Assembly (NCBI GenBank): GCA_024235215.1
Contig: JACKMU010000001.1
Location: forward strand, 310,001-374,000
Origin: Chromatiaceae bacterium
GTDB taxonomy: Bacteria; Pseudomonadota; Gammaproteobacteria; Chromatiales; Chromatiaceae
DNA length: 64,000 nt
Direction of reading: 5' to 3'
Of this stretch, positions 52,847 to 62,099 are shown in pieces. The notes beneath the pieces are model-generated. The model saw only the letters and a list, made by a program, of their open reading frames with translations. It was not told where the DNA came from and ran no database searches. The stretch's first letter is position 1; the number at the start of each line of letters is the position of its first letter. Made by a program: the position numbers and the translations under genes.

Positions 52847-53809
52847 TCATCCGACACCATTCACGGCCTTCTCATCCCACAGCCCGCGAATAGCGGCTAT
52901 ACCCTGGCCTCCGCAGTTGCGAACCTGCCCGACCATCTGCAGCCGCATCCCTCCCAGGGCATACACCGGTATATTCGCTTGATCCACGAGCTGCTGAAAT
53001 TGCGCCCAACCAAGTGGTTCTGCTTCAGGGTGCGTCATGGTCGCCAGTACCGGGGAAAGCACGGCAAAATCCGCACCGATAAGTTCCGCCTGTTGTAACT
53101 CGGCTAAATTGTGGCAGGAGGCGGCGACCCACTGATCCGGGGGAAGCGGACGCCGGTCGAGTGACATCAGGAGTCGGCTGTTGAGGTGGACTCCATCGGC
53201 GCCACAGGCAGTAGCAACCTGCGGGGTCGAATTGAGTAGAAGACGAGCGCCAAACCGCCGACACAGTGCAACCAACTCTTCGGCCAGCCGCTGTAAGCTA
53301 CTGAGGTCCAGTCCGGGTGCCCGTAGCTGGATCAGCTTTTGTCCCGCTGCCAATCTCTGCTGAAAACGCTGCAGGAAAAAACCTTTGTCGACGAACTCCA
53401 GAGCACAGATCAGATAGGTATCCGGCAGTCTCAACGCGGTCACGATGGGCCGGTCCGCTGCCGGCATCGCGCATTCGGACATCGCTTCGGCTGCCAACCA
53501 GCGCAGCGGCTGCCCCTCCAACCCTGCCGGCACACCTGCATAATCTGTAATTGAATGGACATCCAACAGCACCGAACGCTCCGGATAGTCATACCTGACG
53601 CGGATCAATGGTGCATGGGCCCGAAGTTCGATTCCCAACTCCTCCCAAAGCTCCCGGGAAAGTGCCTGTGACAAGGTCTCTCCGGACTCCACTTTTCCCC
53701 CGGGAAACTCCCAAAGCCCGCCCTGATGAACGTTGTCAGCGCGCCGGGAAAGCAGTATCCGCCCATCTTTGTCGGCAATGACTGCGGCCGCGACATGCAG
53801 CGGGGTCAG
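52847..53809 (-). CDS. Nudix hydrolase - thiamine-phosphate-synthase-like fusion
   Basis: About 320 residues. The amino half is a MutT-type Nudix domain (L-H-V-A-A-A-V-I-A-D, G-L-W-E-F-P-G-G-K-V-E-S-G-E-T, R-E-L-W-E-E-L-G-I). The carboxy half resembles TMP synthase (ThiE/TenI): K-L-I-Q-L-R-A-P, G-A-D-G-V-H-L-N, F-A-V-L-S-P-V and A-L-G-G-M. The fusion is common next to argJ or secA in gammaproteobacteria and has a role in oxidised nucleotide removal. The frame has no ATG, GTG or TTG before the Nudix box. I place the start at CTG (53809), which overlaps the argJ stop and has GGAG eight bases upstream. The first GTG (53692) would cut away half the Nudix fold. Confidence 0.8.
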   Translation of the reverse strand: MTPLHVAAAVIADKDGRILLSRRADNVHQGGLWEFPGGKVESGETLSQALSRELWEELGIELRAHAPLIRVRYDYPERSVLLDVHSITDYAGVPAGLEGQPLRWLAAEAMSECAMPAADRPIVTALRLPDTYLICALEFVDKGFFLQRFQQRLAAGQKLIQLRAPGLDLSSLQRLAEELVALCRRFGARLLLNSTPQVATACGADGVHLNSRLLMSLDRRPLPPDQWVAASCHNLAELQQAELIGADFAVLSPVLATMTHPEAEPLGWAQFQQLVDQANIPVYALGGMRLQMVGQVRNCGGQGIAAIRGLWDEKAVNGVG

Positions 53810-55017
53810 GAGCGATACTCCGCGTTGATGCGCACGTATTCGTGGGAAAGATCGCAGGTGAAAACCCTGGCCGACGCTTGACCGCGTCCCAACACCACGC
53901 GAATGGTTAGCTCTTTATGCTGCATCGCCGCCTGTCCGGCTGCCTCGTTATAACCGGCTGCACGGCCACCGCCGCTGACGATGCAGAGATCGCCCAGCCA
54001 GATCTCCACCTGCTCTATCACCAGCGCTGGAACATTGGCACGACCCACCGCGGCTAGGATTCGCCCCCAATTCGGATCGGAGGCAAACAGTGCGGTCTTC
54101 ACCAGTGGAGAGTGGGCAATGGTGTAGGCAACATCTCTCGCTTCCGCTGCCGTCAATGCCTGCTCAACCAGAATGTTGACCAATTTTGTGGCACCTTCAC
54201 CATCCCTTACGATAGCCAGTGCTAGCTCCATACATACTTCATTCAGTGCCGTGCTGAACAGCGGGTACAGTTCGCTTTCCAGATCAGTCAAAGGAGTACA
54301 CAGAGACAATCCAGTAGCCATCAGCACGCAGGCATCATTGGTCGATGTATCGCCATCCACGGTGATTGAGTTGAACGATGGAGCAACGGCACACTGCAGT
54401 GCGCGCTGCAGCAACGGCGTCTCAACCGCCAAGTCGGTAGCGATATAAGCGAGCATGGTGGCCATATCCGGTCGGATCATTCCGGAGCCTTTTGCCATAC
54501 CGGTCACGGTAAAAGTTCTACCTTCGTATACAACCTGGCGTGAACAGAATTTCGCAATCGTATCGGTGGTCATGATGGCACGTGCGGCATCCAACCAGCC
54601 GTCGCCGCTCAGCGCCTCCAATACTTCGGGCAGAGCCCTGGTGAACCGGTCAACCGGAAGCGGTTCACCAATCACCCCCGTGGAGAACGGAAGCACCTGT
54701 TCGACGGTTGAACCCACAAGCACGGCAAGGGTACGGCAGCATGCGACTGCATCCCGCAAGCCTGCATCGCCGGTACCGGCATTGGCGTTTCCCGAATTGA
54801 TCAACAGATAGCGTGGTCGCGTTGCGGAGAGATGCTCACGCGCTATCTTGACTGGTGCGGCACAAAACTGGTTACGGGTAAAGAGCGCGGCGCAGGTTGC
54901 TCCCTCCGCCAGTTCGACAAGGACAAGATCTTTCCTATTCTGGTATCTGATACCCGCCGCAACACATCCCAGACGGATTCCTGCTACCGGAAGAGGCGCC
55001 GGAATTTGCTCTGTCAT
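53806..55017 (-). CDS. argJ: Bifunctional ornithine acetyltransferase / N-acetylglutamate synthase ArgJ
   Basis: 403 residues from the ATG at 55017, preceded by GGGAGAAG. G-S-G-M-I-R-P-D-M-A-T-M-L is the self-cleavage site, with Thr as nucleophile; N-S-G-N-A-N-A-G-T-G lies near residue 80. It recycles the acetyl group in arginine synthesis. It is between secA and the Nudix fusion, all on the minus strand. Confidence 0.97.
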   Translation of the reverse strand: MTEQIPAPLPVAGIRLGCVAAGIRYQNRKDLVLVELAEGATCAALFTRNQFCAAPVKIAREHLSATRPRYLLINSGNANAGTGDAGLRDAVACCRTLAVLVGSTVEQVLPFSTGVIGEPLPVDRFTRALPEVLEALSGDGWLDAARAIMTTDTIAKFCSRQVVYEGRTFTVTGMAKGSGMIRPDMATMLAYIATDLAVETPLLQRALQCAVAPSFNSITVDGDTSTNDACVLMATGLSLCTPLTDLESELYPLFSTALNEVCMELALAIVRDGEGATKLVNILVEQALTAAEARDVAYTIAHSPLVKTALFASDPNWGRILAAVGRANVPALVIEQVEIWLGDLCIVSGGGRAAGYNEAAGQAAMQHKELTIRVVLGRGQASARVFTCDLSHEYVRINAEYRS

Positions 55018-55147
55018 CACTTCTCCCGGGTGCAATGGGTGCTGGCTACACAGATACGATGGATACCGCTTCCTGGTTCGAAGTTACGGCGGAAAGCGAG
55101 TCCAAGCTTCCTCAATGCAAACTGCCTGATGTGACGATACAGCATGG

Positions 55148-57970
55148 TTACTGCAATCGACCATGACACTGTTTATACTTCTTACCCGAACCGCAGGGGC
55201 ACGGTTCGTTGCGACCGACCTTGCGCTCGGCGCGGACATACGGCTGCTGCTGTAGCGTTTCATCACCCTCGCCCGGTCGGCCCGAGTCATCGGTTTCTGC
55301 ATCAGCAAAACCAGTGAACTCCTCGTGTTTGAATTGAAACTCCTCCTGGGATCGAATCGGCTCCGTCGGCTGCATTGCCTCTGGCGACTGCACCTTTACT
55401 CTGGTCAGGACGGAGACTACCTCCTTTTTTATATCGCCGAGCATCGCACTGAACATCTGAAACGCTTCACGCTTATACTCCTGCTTGGGATTTTTCTGGG
55501 CATAACCTCGCAGATGAATCCCCTGACGCAGGTAGTCCATCGCAGCCAGATGTTCCTTCCAGTGCGCGTCCAGAATCTGCAGCATAACCGCTTTTTCATA
55601 GAGCCTGAGGTTGTGGCTCCCAACCAGCGCCTCCTTGGCTTCATACTCGCCGCGCATCTCACTGAGAATACGCTGCCGCAGGGTCTCCTCATGCAGACTC
55701 TCGTCCTGATCCAGCCACTGCTGCAATGGGTAGTCGAGATCGTACTCTCTCCGCAGCGCTTCGGTCAGGCCGGCGATGTTCCACTGCTCCTCCAGGCTTT
55801 GCGGAGGAATATATTGATCAATCAACTCATTGACCGTCTCCTGCTGCAGCGCAGTGATGGATTCAGAGACATTTTCCGCATCCATCAGTTCGTTACGTTG
55901 CTCATAGACCACTTTGCGCTGATCGTTGGCTACATCATCGTACTCAAGCAACTGCTTGCGGATGTCGAAATTTCGCCCCTCAACTTTGCGCTGCGCATTG
56001 GCGATCGCCTTGGTCACCCAGGGATGCTCTATCGCCTCTCCCTGTTCCATTCCCAGCTTCTGCATGATCGCGGAGACTCGTTCCGAGGCAAAAATCCGCA
56101 TCAGATTATCTTCCAGTGAGAGATAGAAGCGGGTAGAACCTGGATCACCCTGGCGCCCTGAACGACCTCGCAGCTGATTATCGATGCGTCGGGACTCATG
56201 TCTTTCTGTTCCGACCACATGCAGGCCGCCCGCATGGATAACCTGCTGGTGGCGCGCCTTCCACTCGCTGCGGATCTTTTCCAATAACGCGGGGTCAGGT
56301 TTAGCACCCAGTGCTGCAATCTCCATCTCCGGATTCCCACCGAGAACGATGTCGGTCCCCCGGCCTGCCATGTTGGTGGCGATGGTTACGGCACCGGGTC
56401 GTCCCGCTTCGGCTATGATCGTGGCTTCTTTCGCATGATGCTTGGCATTGAGCACCTGATGTTCGATCCGCTGTTTCTCCAGCATTCCCGAGATCAACTC
56501 CGATGTCTCTATCGATGCGGTTCCTACCAGCACCGGCTGGCCACGTTTGACGCAACCCCGGATATCCTCGATGATCGCGCTGTATTTTTCTGCGGCCGTG
56601 AGGTAGACGAGGTCTCCCTTATCTTCGCGTATCATCGGCGCATTGGTGGGGATTACGACCACCTCAAGGCCGTAAATCTGCAGAAATTCCGGTGCCTCGG
56701 TATCTGCGGTGCCGGTCATGCCAGAGAGCTTCTCATAGAGTCGGAAGTAGTTCTGAAAGGTGATCGAGGCAAGCGTCTGGTTTTCGTTCTGAATCGGCAC
56801 CCCCTCCTTCGCTTCGACCGCCTGATGCAGCCCCTCTGACCAGCGCCGTCCCGGCATGGTCCTGCCGGTAAACTCATCGACAATGACAATCTGGCGGTCG
56901 CGCACGATATAGTCGACGTTGCGCTGAAAGAGAACATGCGCGCGTAATGCGGCATTGACGTGATGAATCAGATTGATATTGGCTGTATCGTACAGACTGG
57001 ATTCGTTCTCCAACAACCCCATCCCGACCAGCATCTCCTCTACTTTCTGGTGCCCCTCCTCACTCAAGTGGACCTGGCGTCCCTTCTCATCCACCGAATA
57101 GTCACCCGGTCCAAAGTCCGGCCTGCCCTCTTCGTCCTCGGTGGGTGCCTGCCGGGTAAGATTCGGAATGATCGTGTTGATCTTGGTATACAGCTCCGAG
57201 CTGTCCTCAGCCGGACCCGATATGATCAGCGGAGTTCGCGCCTCATCGATAAGGATCGAGTCAACCTCGTCCACCACTGCGAAGTACTTCTCACGCTGTA
57301 CCCGCTGATCGGCGCTGAAAGCCATGTTGTCGCGCAGATAGTCGAAGCCAAACTCATTGTTGGTTCCGTAAGTGATGTCACAGTCATAGGCTTGCTTGCG
57401 TGAAACCAGACGCAGCTGAGGAGTACCGCCGGACTCGCCGTCTGCTGTCGGATCGTACTGATAAGAAGATGAGTCCGGTCCCAACCCCCCGGAGGAGTTG
57501 ATCACACCGACCGACATCCCGAGAAAATGGTAGATCTTCCCCATCCAGGCTGCGTCACGACGAGCGAGATAGTCGTTGACAGTCACCACATGCACTCCTT
57601 TACCCGGCAATGCATTGAGGTATACCGCCAGTGTTGCCACCAGTGTCTTCCCTTCACCGGTACGCATCTCTGCGATTTTTCCCTGGTTGAGGACCATTCC
57701 CCCAACCAGCTGTACGTCGAAATGGCGCATCTTCAGGATACGCTTCCCAGCTTCGCGAACCACTGCAAAAACTTCATGCAGCATATCGTCGAGACGCTCA
57801 CCTGCAGCAAGCCGTTGCCGAAACTCCTCGGTGCGGGCGCGTAACTGCTCATCTGTCAGTGCTTCCGTTCCCTCCTCCAATGCACTGATACGTGAAACCA
57901 CCTTCAGCATCCGTTTAACCAGGCGCTGATTTCTGCTGCCGAAGATTTTGCTAAGAAAATTACCTACCAT
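55148..57970 (-). CDS. secA: Preprotein translocase ATPase SecA
   Basis: 940 residues, full length. Walker A is M-R-T-G-E-G-K-T near residue 105, with V-T-V-N-D-Y-L-A-R-R-D and Walker B V-V-D-E-V-D-S-I-L-I-D-E-A-R-T-P. N-M-A-G-R-G-T-D-I lies in the second helicase domain, and R-G-R-S-G-R-Q-G-D-P-G-S follows. The carboxy terminus has the zinc motif C-P-C-G-S-G-K-K-Y-K-Q-C-H. SecA powers export through SecYEG. No secM-like gene precedes it; the M23 peptidase does. Confidence 0.98.
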   Translation of the reverse strand: MVGNFLSKIFGSRNQRLVKRMLKVVSRISALEEGTEALTDEQLRARTEEFRQRLAAGERLDDMLHEVFAVVREAGKRILKMRHFDVQLVGGMVLNQGKIAEMRTGEGKTLVATLAVYLNALPGKGVHVVTVNDYLARRDAAWMGKIYHFLGMSVGVINSSGGLGPDSSSYQYDPTADGESGGTPQLRLVSRKQAYDCDITYGTNNEFGFDYLRDNMAFSADQRVQREKYFAVVDEVDSILIDEARTPLIISGPAEDSSELYTKINTIIPNLTRQAPTEDEEGRPDFGPGDYSVDEKGRQVHLSEEGHQKVEEMLVGMGLLENESSLYDTANINLIHHVNAALRAHVLFQRNVDYIVRDRQIVIVDEFTGRTMPGRRWSEGLHQAVEAKEGVPIQNENQTLASITFQNYFRLYEKLSGMTGTADTEAPEFLQIYGLEVVVIPTNAPMIREDKGDLVYLTAAEKYSAIIEDIRGCVKRGQPVLVGTASIETSELISGMLEKQRIEHQVLNAKHHAKEATIIAEAGRPGAVTIATNMAGRGTDIVLGGNPEMEIAALGAKPDPALLEKIRSEWKARHQQVIHAGGLHVVGTERHESRRIDNQLRGRSGRQGDPGSTRFYLSLEDNLMRIFASERVSAIMQKLGMEQGEAIEHPWVTKAIANAQRKVEGRNFDIRKQLLEYDDVANDQRKVVYEQRNELMDAENVSESITALQQETVNELIDQYIPPQSLEEQWNIAGLTEALRREYDLDYPLQQWLDQDESLHEETLRQRILSEMRGEYEAKEALVGSHNLRLYEKAVMLQILDAHWKEHLAAMDYLRQGIHLRGYAQKNPKQEYKREAFQMFSAMLGDIKKEVVSVLTRVKVQSPEAMQPTEPIRSQEEFQFKHEEFTGFADAETDDSGRPGEGDETLQQQPYVRAERKVGRNEPCPCGSGKKYKQCHGRLQ

Positions 57971-58108
57971 AAACCCGAGACTTCCATCATGAGTGGTAAA
58001 AAAGTTGGGAAATGATACCCCAAATCCGCTATCGATTGCCTGCTTGCGGAATAGACCGAATTTTGATTTCAGCGCACAGAATACGCTCCTGGGAAAGAGT
58101 ACCCCGAA

Positions 58109-59035
58109 TCAGTTCGTTTTCAGGAATTCGGTGGGATTGATGCTTTTACCATCCTGGGCAATTTCGAAGTGAACATGAGGACCGGTGGAACGACCGCTCG
58201 ATCCAACCCGGCCGATGATATCTCCCTTTTCTACCAAATCTCCGGGCTCCACGAACAGTTTGCTGTTGTGGGCATACTTAGTGACCAATCCATCCGCATG
58301 CACGATCTCTACGTGATAGCCATAGCCCGGCTTTTCCTTGGCCTCCATGACTATGCCGGATGCCACCGCATAAACCGGTGAGCCCCATTTGCTCGCGATG
58401 TCCACACCATGGTGAAACGTTTTCTTACCGCTGAATGGATCTTTGCGATAACCATAGCCGGACGAGACCCATCCGCTCTCCACTGGTTGTCCCTCGGGAT
58501 GCAGGTTGTTCTGGATTCTGCTGTCGACAATCATCCCCTGCATGAGCTCAAGTTTATGGGTACGGTCGGCGATGCTGCGCTCGAGCAGTTCGATATCTGC
58601 CAATAACTCCGGAAGTTCCACGGAGACCGCGTCCGCAGATGCATCCACACCACCGCGCGGTGGTGTTTCACCAAAATTGAACTCATCGTAATCCAGCTGT
58701 CCAGCCTTTACCAACTGTTCACCGAGCGCCTCCATACGCAGCAGGTTCGCCTGCATCTCACCCAGCCTGAGCGCCAGCGCATCCAGATGGGCACCTGCTT
58801 TGTTGCGAGCTCTCTCCAACACCTGTTGCTCTTCATCCAGCTGAAGTTGCATACGCTGCGCTCCGGTGCCAGCCACTATGCTTCCGGCACCTACCGCTCC
58901 AAGCCCCAGTCGATATCCCCCCCAGAGCGCGCCACAGATCAGCGGTACGGCCAGCACAACGGAGACCACAAACGGTATGAAATAGGGTTGATGATCCGGA
59001 AACTTACGCGATTTGCGCGGGAAGTTGACCTTCAT
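58109..59035 (-). CDS. M23 family metallopeptidase (peptidoglycan hydrolase)
   Basis: 308 residues from the ATG at 59035. One membrane anchor (about 18-42), a coiled-coil stretch (about 60-125), and a LytM domain with zinc ligands in F-H-H-G-V-D-I-A and G-P-H-V-H-F-E-I. The family cuts peptide cross-links of the cell wall. The secA-M23-DUF721-lpxC-ftsZ order is conserved in Pseudomonas and relatives and suggests a cell-wall or division task. The frame upstream of 59035 is open but not conserved. Confidence 0.92.
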   Translation of the reverse strand: MKVNFPRKSRKFPDHQPYFIPFVVSVVLAVPLICGALWGGYRLGLGAVGAGSIVAGTGAQRMQLQLDEEQQVLERARNKAGAHLDALALRLGEMQANLLRMEALGEQLVKAGQLDYDEFNFGETPPRGGVDASADAVSVELPELLADIELLERSIADRTHKLELMQGMIVDSRIQNNLHPEGQPVESGWVSSGYGYRKDPFSGKKTFHHGVDIASKWGSPVYAVASGIVMEAKEKPGYGYHVEIVHADGLVTKYAHNSKLFVEPGDLVEKGDIIGRVGSSGRSTGPHVHFEIAQDGKSINPTEFLKTN

Positions 59036-59137
59036 TATCCTACCCTGCCGAGATGAACGGAATTGACCCGAGAGTACTCCTAAGAGCAAGGTTGGGATAC
59101 TACAAAAACTTCCCTGTAAAATCAAAGCATAAGATCA

Positions 59138-59569
59138 ATGCCCAGCGCGCCTAAATCCTTAGCCAGCATCATCAACAATTCGGGCAGTACCGCCGCACTA
59201 GTCGCCCAGACACGCCGCCAAGCCACACTGCTCGAGTTGGTACAGCGGGAGTTGGAGACTACGCTGCAGGCACATCTCCAGGTTGCACTGTTACGTGATC
59301 GACTATTGATCCTCTACACCGACTCTTCAGCCTGGGCCAGTCGACTGCGCTTCGTCTCCCGGACGCTACGCGGCCGCCTAAGCGAACGTGGTTACCAAAT
59401 TGATAAAATTACCGTGCGTGTCTCGCTCAAACCAGCAGAGAGAGCACCCGGGCAGCATAGACGCTCTCTCAGTCGGGAAAACGGGCGCTTGCTGGACAGA
59501 ACCGCCGATGGTATCGATGACCCCGATTTACGCCGGGCACTGAAGCGTTTATCACGCCACAGTCAGTGA
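59138..59569 (+). CDS. DUF721 family protein (DciA-type helicase operator)
   Basis: 143 residues. The core block V-Q-R-E-L-E-T-T-L-Q-A-H-L-Q-V-A-L-L-R-D (about 35-55) and S-S-A-W-A-S-R-L-R-F are the DUF721 pattern. DciA proteins of this family load the replicative helicase DnaB in bacteria that lack DnaC. The gene is divergent from the M23 peptidase and convergent with lpxC, as in other gammaproteobacteria. The assignment to DciA rests on family and context. Confidence 0.8.
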   Translation: MPSAPKSLASIINNSGSTAALVAQTRRQATLLELVQRELETTLQAHLQVALLRDRLLILYTDSSAWASRLRFVSRTLRGRLSERGYQIDKITVRVSLKPAERAPGQHRRSLSRENGRLLDRTADGIDDPDLRRALKRLSRHSQ

Positions 59570-59697
59570 AGTGGGGCAATCAATAACCCAGGTGAGAACT
59601 GACCAAAAGTGCACACCGCTGTTGCTACCACCATAATGGCTGCACCAGTTTACGCTGTTACCGGTACAGCGCTATCACGAAAAATTCTGCGACATTT

Positions 59698-60609
59698 TCA
59701 CACTGCATGAATTGGCTTCATGTAGGAGATTGGAACGCGGTCGCCTTCCTCAAACGTCACCTCTTCCCACGCCGCTTGGTTAGCGACCAACGCCTTAAGC
59801 AGGCGATTGTTGAGGGCATGTCCCGATTTGTAACCGGTAAACGCACCTATCAAGCTGTGTCCAAGAAGGTAGAGATCACCAATCGCATCCAGGATCTTGT
59901 GCTTGACGAACTCATCCTCATAGCGTAGGCCATCCTCATTGAGAATCCGGAAGTCATCAACCACGATCGCGTTGTCCATGCTGCCACCCAGCGCCAACTG
60001 GCTTTCACGCAGCATCTCAATCTCCTGCAGGAAACCAAAGGTTCTTGCCCTGCTCACCTCTTTCACGAAAGAGGTCGAAGAGAAATCGATTGAGGAGAAC
60101 TGAGTGCGCTCGGTAAACGCCGGGTGATCGAAGTTTATCGCAAATGAGACCTTGAACCCATCGAAGGGTTCGAACGCTGCGCTCTTGTCACCGTCCACAA
60201 CCGACACTTTCTCTTTTATCCGGATGAAACGTTTGGCTGCGTTCTGCTCTTCGACACCGGCAGACTGGATGAGGAAAACGAAGGGACCAGCACTTCCGTC
60301 CATGATCGGAACTTCGGCTGCGCTCACGTCCACATAAGCGTTGTCGATACCGAGTCCGGCAAAGGCAGAGAGCAGGTGTTCCACCGTAGAGACTTTGACT
60401 CCTCCCCTCTGCAGCGTAGTGGAGAGTCTCGTATCACCCACGTTCTCCGGGCATGCTTTTATCTCCACTGGCGGGTCCATATCGACCCGCCGGAATACGA
60501 TACCCGAATTTACCGCCGCCGGTCTGAGAGTCAGGAACACCTTCTCTCCAGTATGCAGCCCAACACCTGTGGCGCGGATGACGTTTTTCAGTGTTCGCTG
60601 GCGTATCAT
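59698..60609 (-). CDS. lpxC: UDP-3-O-acyl-N-acetylglucosamine deacetylase LpxC
   Basis: 303 residues from the ATG at 60609 (M-I-R-Q-R-T-L-K-N-V-I-R-A-T-G-V-G-L-H-T-G). Zinc-binding and catalytic residues are in V-E-H-L-L-S-A, and the H...D pattern L-G-H-S-L-I-G lies near residue 240. It performs the committed step of lipid A synthesis. The frame is open upstream but unlike the family. A weak promoter (TTGCAA-N17-TATTTA) lies in the 216-base gap after ftsZ. Confidence 0.97.
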   Translation of the reverse strand: MIRQRTLKNVIRATGVGLHTGEKVFLTLRPAAVNSGIVFRRVDMDPPVEIKACPENVGDTRLSTTLQRGGVKVSTVEHLLSAFAGLGIDNAYVDVSAAEVPIMDGSAGPFVFLIQSAGVEEQNAAKRFIRIKEKVSVVDGDKSAAFEPFDGFKVSFAINFDHPAFTERTQFSSIDFSSTSFVKEVSRARTFGFLQEIEMLRESQLALGGSMDNAIVVDDFRILNEDGLRYEDEFVKHKILDAIGDLYLLGHSLIGAFTGYKSGHALNNRLLKALVANQAAWEEVTFEEGDRVPISYMKPIHAV

Positions 60610-60825
60610 ATCGGTTTCACTAATCTGTTGGCGGAAACTAGAAAGGTAGCTACCACCATGTTTTATGCCCCCCTCCAGCATAGCAGTCAGCTTGGAGAGA
60701 CCTACCCAAAAATGATAAATCGGTCAGAATTCAGAAAAAACCATCCTGCCCCATACTTTACGTTAGGGTAATCCCTAATAAATACCAGTTTACCGCTCCG
60801 TTTGCAAGATAATTCTATTCTCCTT

Positions 60826-62019
60826 TCAGTCCGCCTGACGCCTCAAGAATGCTGGAATATCCAGATAATCCATATCTTTCTGTTGCGCGGCATTCGCGTA
60901 AGTTTTCGCTGTCTGACGCTCAGCCAGGCGATCGCGCCGGATGATGGTCGGACTCTCCATTTCACGATAATCCATCGAATTGCTCTCCACCACATCGGAA
61001 TTGACTGCCACACGAACCGGCGGCGCCTCCTGCAGAACAGGCGCCGGACGCTTGACCGTCCCTGGCTCTCCCAAACCGGTGGCCACCACAGTCACCCGCA
61101 GGTCATCGGACATCTCCGGATCGATGACGGTACCCACCACCACGGTAGCATCATCACAGGCAAACTCTTTGACCGTGCTACCCACCTCATCAAATTCGCC
61201 GATAGAGAGATCCAGACCAGCGGTGATATTGACCAGGATACCTTTGGCGCCGGAAAGATTGACGTCCTCCAGCAGGGGACTGCGAATCGCCTCCTCAGCC
61301 GCGTTGCGGGCGCGGTTCTCGCCCCGGGCCGATCCCGATCCCATCATGGCCACACCCATCTCTGCCATCACCGTCTTGACGTCGGCAAAATCGACATTGA
61401 TCAGTCCGGGCCGGGTGATCAATTCGGCAATACCCTGCACCGCCCCCAGCAGCACGTCATTTGCTGACTTGAAAGCATTCAGCAGACTCATCTCTTTGCC
61501 TAGCACCGCCAGCAGTTTCTCGTTCGGTATCGTGATCAGCGAATCGACATACTGACTAAGCTGCTTGATCCCCAGCGTAGCAACCTGCATGCGCTTGGCG
61601 CCTTCAAAGGGAAAAGGTTTGGTAACCACAGCCACCGTCAATATCCCCAGCTCCTTGGCAACCTCTGCGAACACCGGCGCCGCTCCGGTACCCGTTCCAC
61701 CGCCCATGCCGGCGGTAATGAAGACCATATCCGCTCCTTGTAACGCCTCCTGTATCCGCTCCCGATCTTCCAGCGCCGCCTCCCGGCCTACATCAGGATT
61801 AGCCCCTGCACCCAATCCCTTGGTGATATTGCTACCCAGCTGTAGTATGGTTTTTACTTCGCTGTTGTTCAGTGCCTGCGCATCGGTATTGGCACAGATG
61901 AACTCCACTCCCTCGATGCTTGCGCTAAGCATGTGATTGACAGCATTGCCGCCACCGCCGCCAACGCCCACGACTTTGATCACTGCGCTCTGACTGTAAG
62001 AATCCATCAACTCAAACAT
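60826..62019 (-). CDS. ftsZ: Cell division GTPase FtsZ
   Basis: 397 residues from the ATG at 62019, with GGAGAGAGGA directly upstream. G-G-G-G-G-N-A-V-N-H, the tubulin signature G-G-G-T-G-T-G-A, and the carboxy-terminal binding peptide D-Y-L-D-I-P-A-F-L-R-R. It polymerises into the Z-ring and recruits the divisome including the FtsA and ZapD encoded in this window. Confidence 0.98.
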   Translation of the reverse strand: MFELMDSYSQSAVIKVVGVGGGGGNAVNHMLSASIEGVEFICANTDAQALNNSEVKTILQLGSNITKGLGAGANPDVGREAALEDRERIQEALQGADMVFITAGMGGGTGTGAAPVFAEVAKELGILTVAVVTKPFPFEGAKRMQVATLGIKQLSQYVDSLITIPNEKLLAVLGKEMSLLNAFKSANDVLLGAVQGIAELITRPGLINVDFADVKTVMAEMGVAMMGSGSARGENRARNAAEEAIRSPLLEDVNLSGAKGILVNITAGLDLSIGEFDEVGSTVKEFACDDATVVVGTVIDPEMSDDLRVTVVATGLGEPGTVKRPAPVLQEAPPVRVAVNSDVVESNSMDYREMESPTIIRRDRLAERQTAKTYANAAQQKDMDYLDIPAFLRRQAD

Positions 62020-62099
62020 TTCCTCTCTCCTCGATCCCGGTCGGTAATAGTGCCCCGACAATCAAACCAAATACCCAAATAACAAACTTCGACAATTGC

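Noticed and set aside
52531..52860. 109-codon minus-strand frame between the Nudix fusion and the membrane protein gene
   Set aside because: It overlaps the end of the Nudix fusion and has no ribosome site or recognisable motif. It is noted as an unexplained region rather than a gene.
53605..53796. ATG-started frame at the beginning of the Nudix gene
   Set aside because: It is out of frame with the conserved Nudix sequence; the conserved residues L-H-V-A-A-A-V read only in the CTG frame, so a frameshift is not needed to explain the gene.
55325..56119. 264-codon frame on the plus strand inside secA
   Set aside because: Antisense to conserved secA; leucine-rich low-similarity product.
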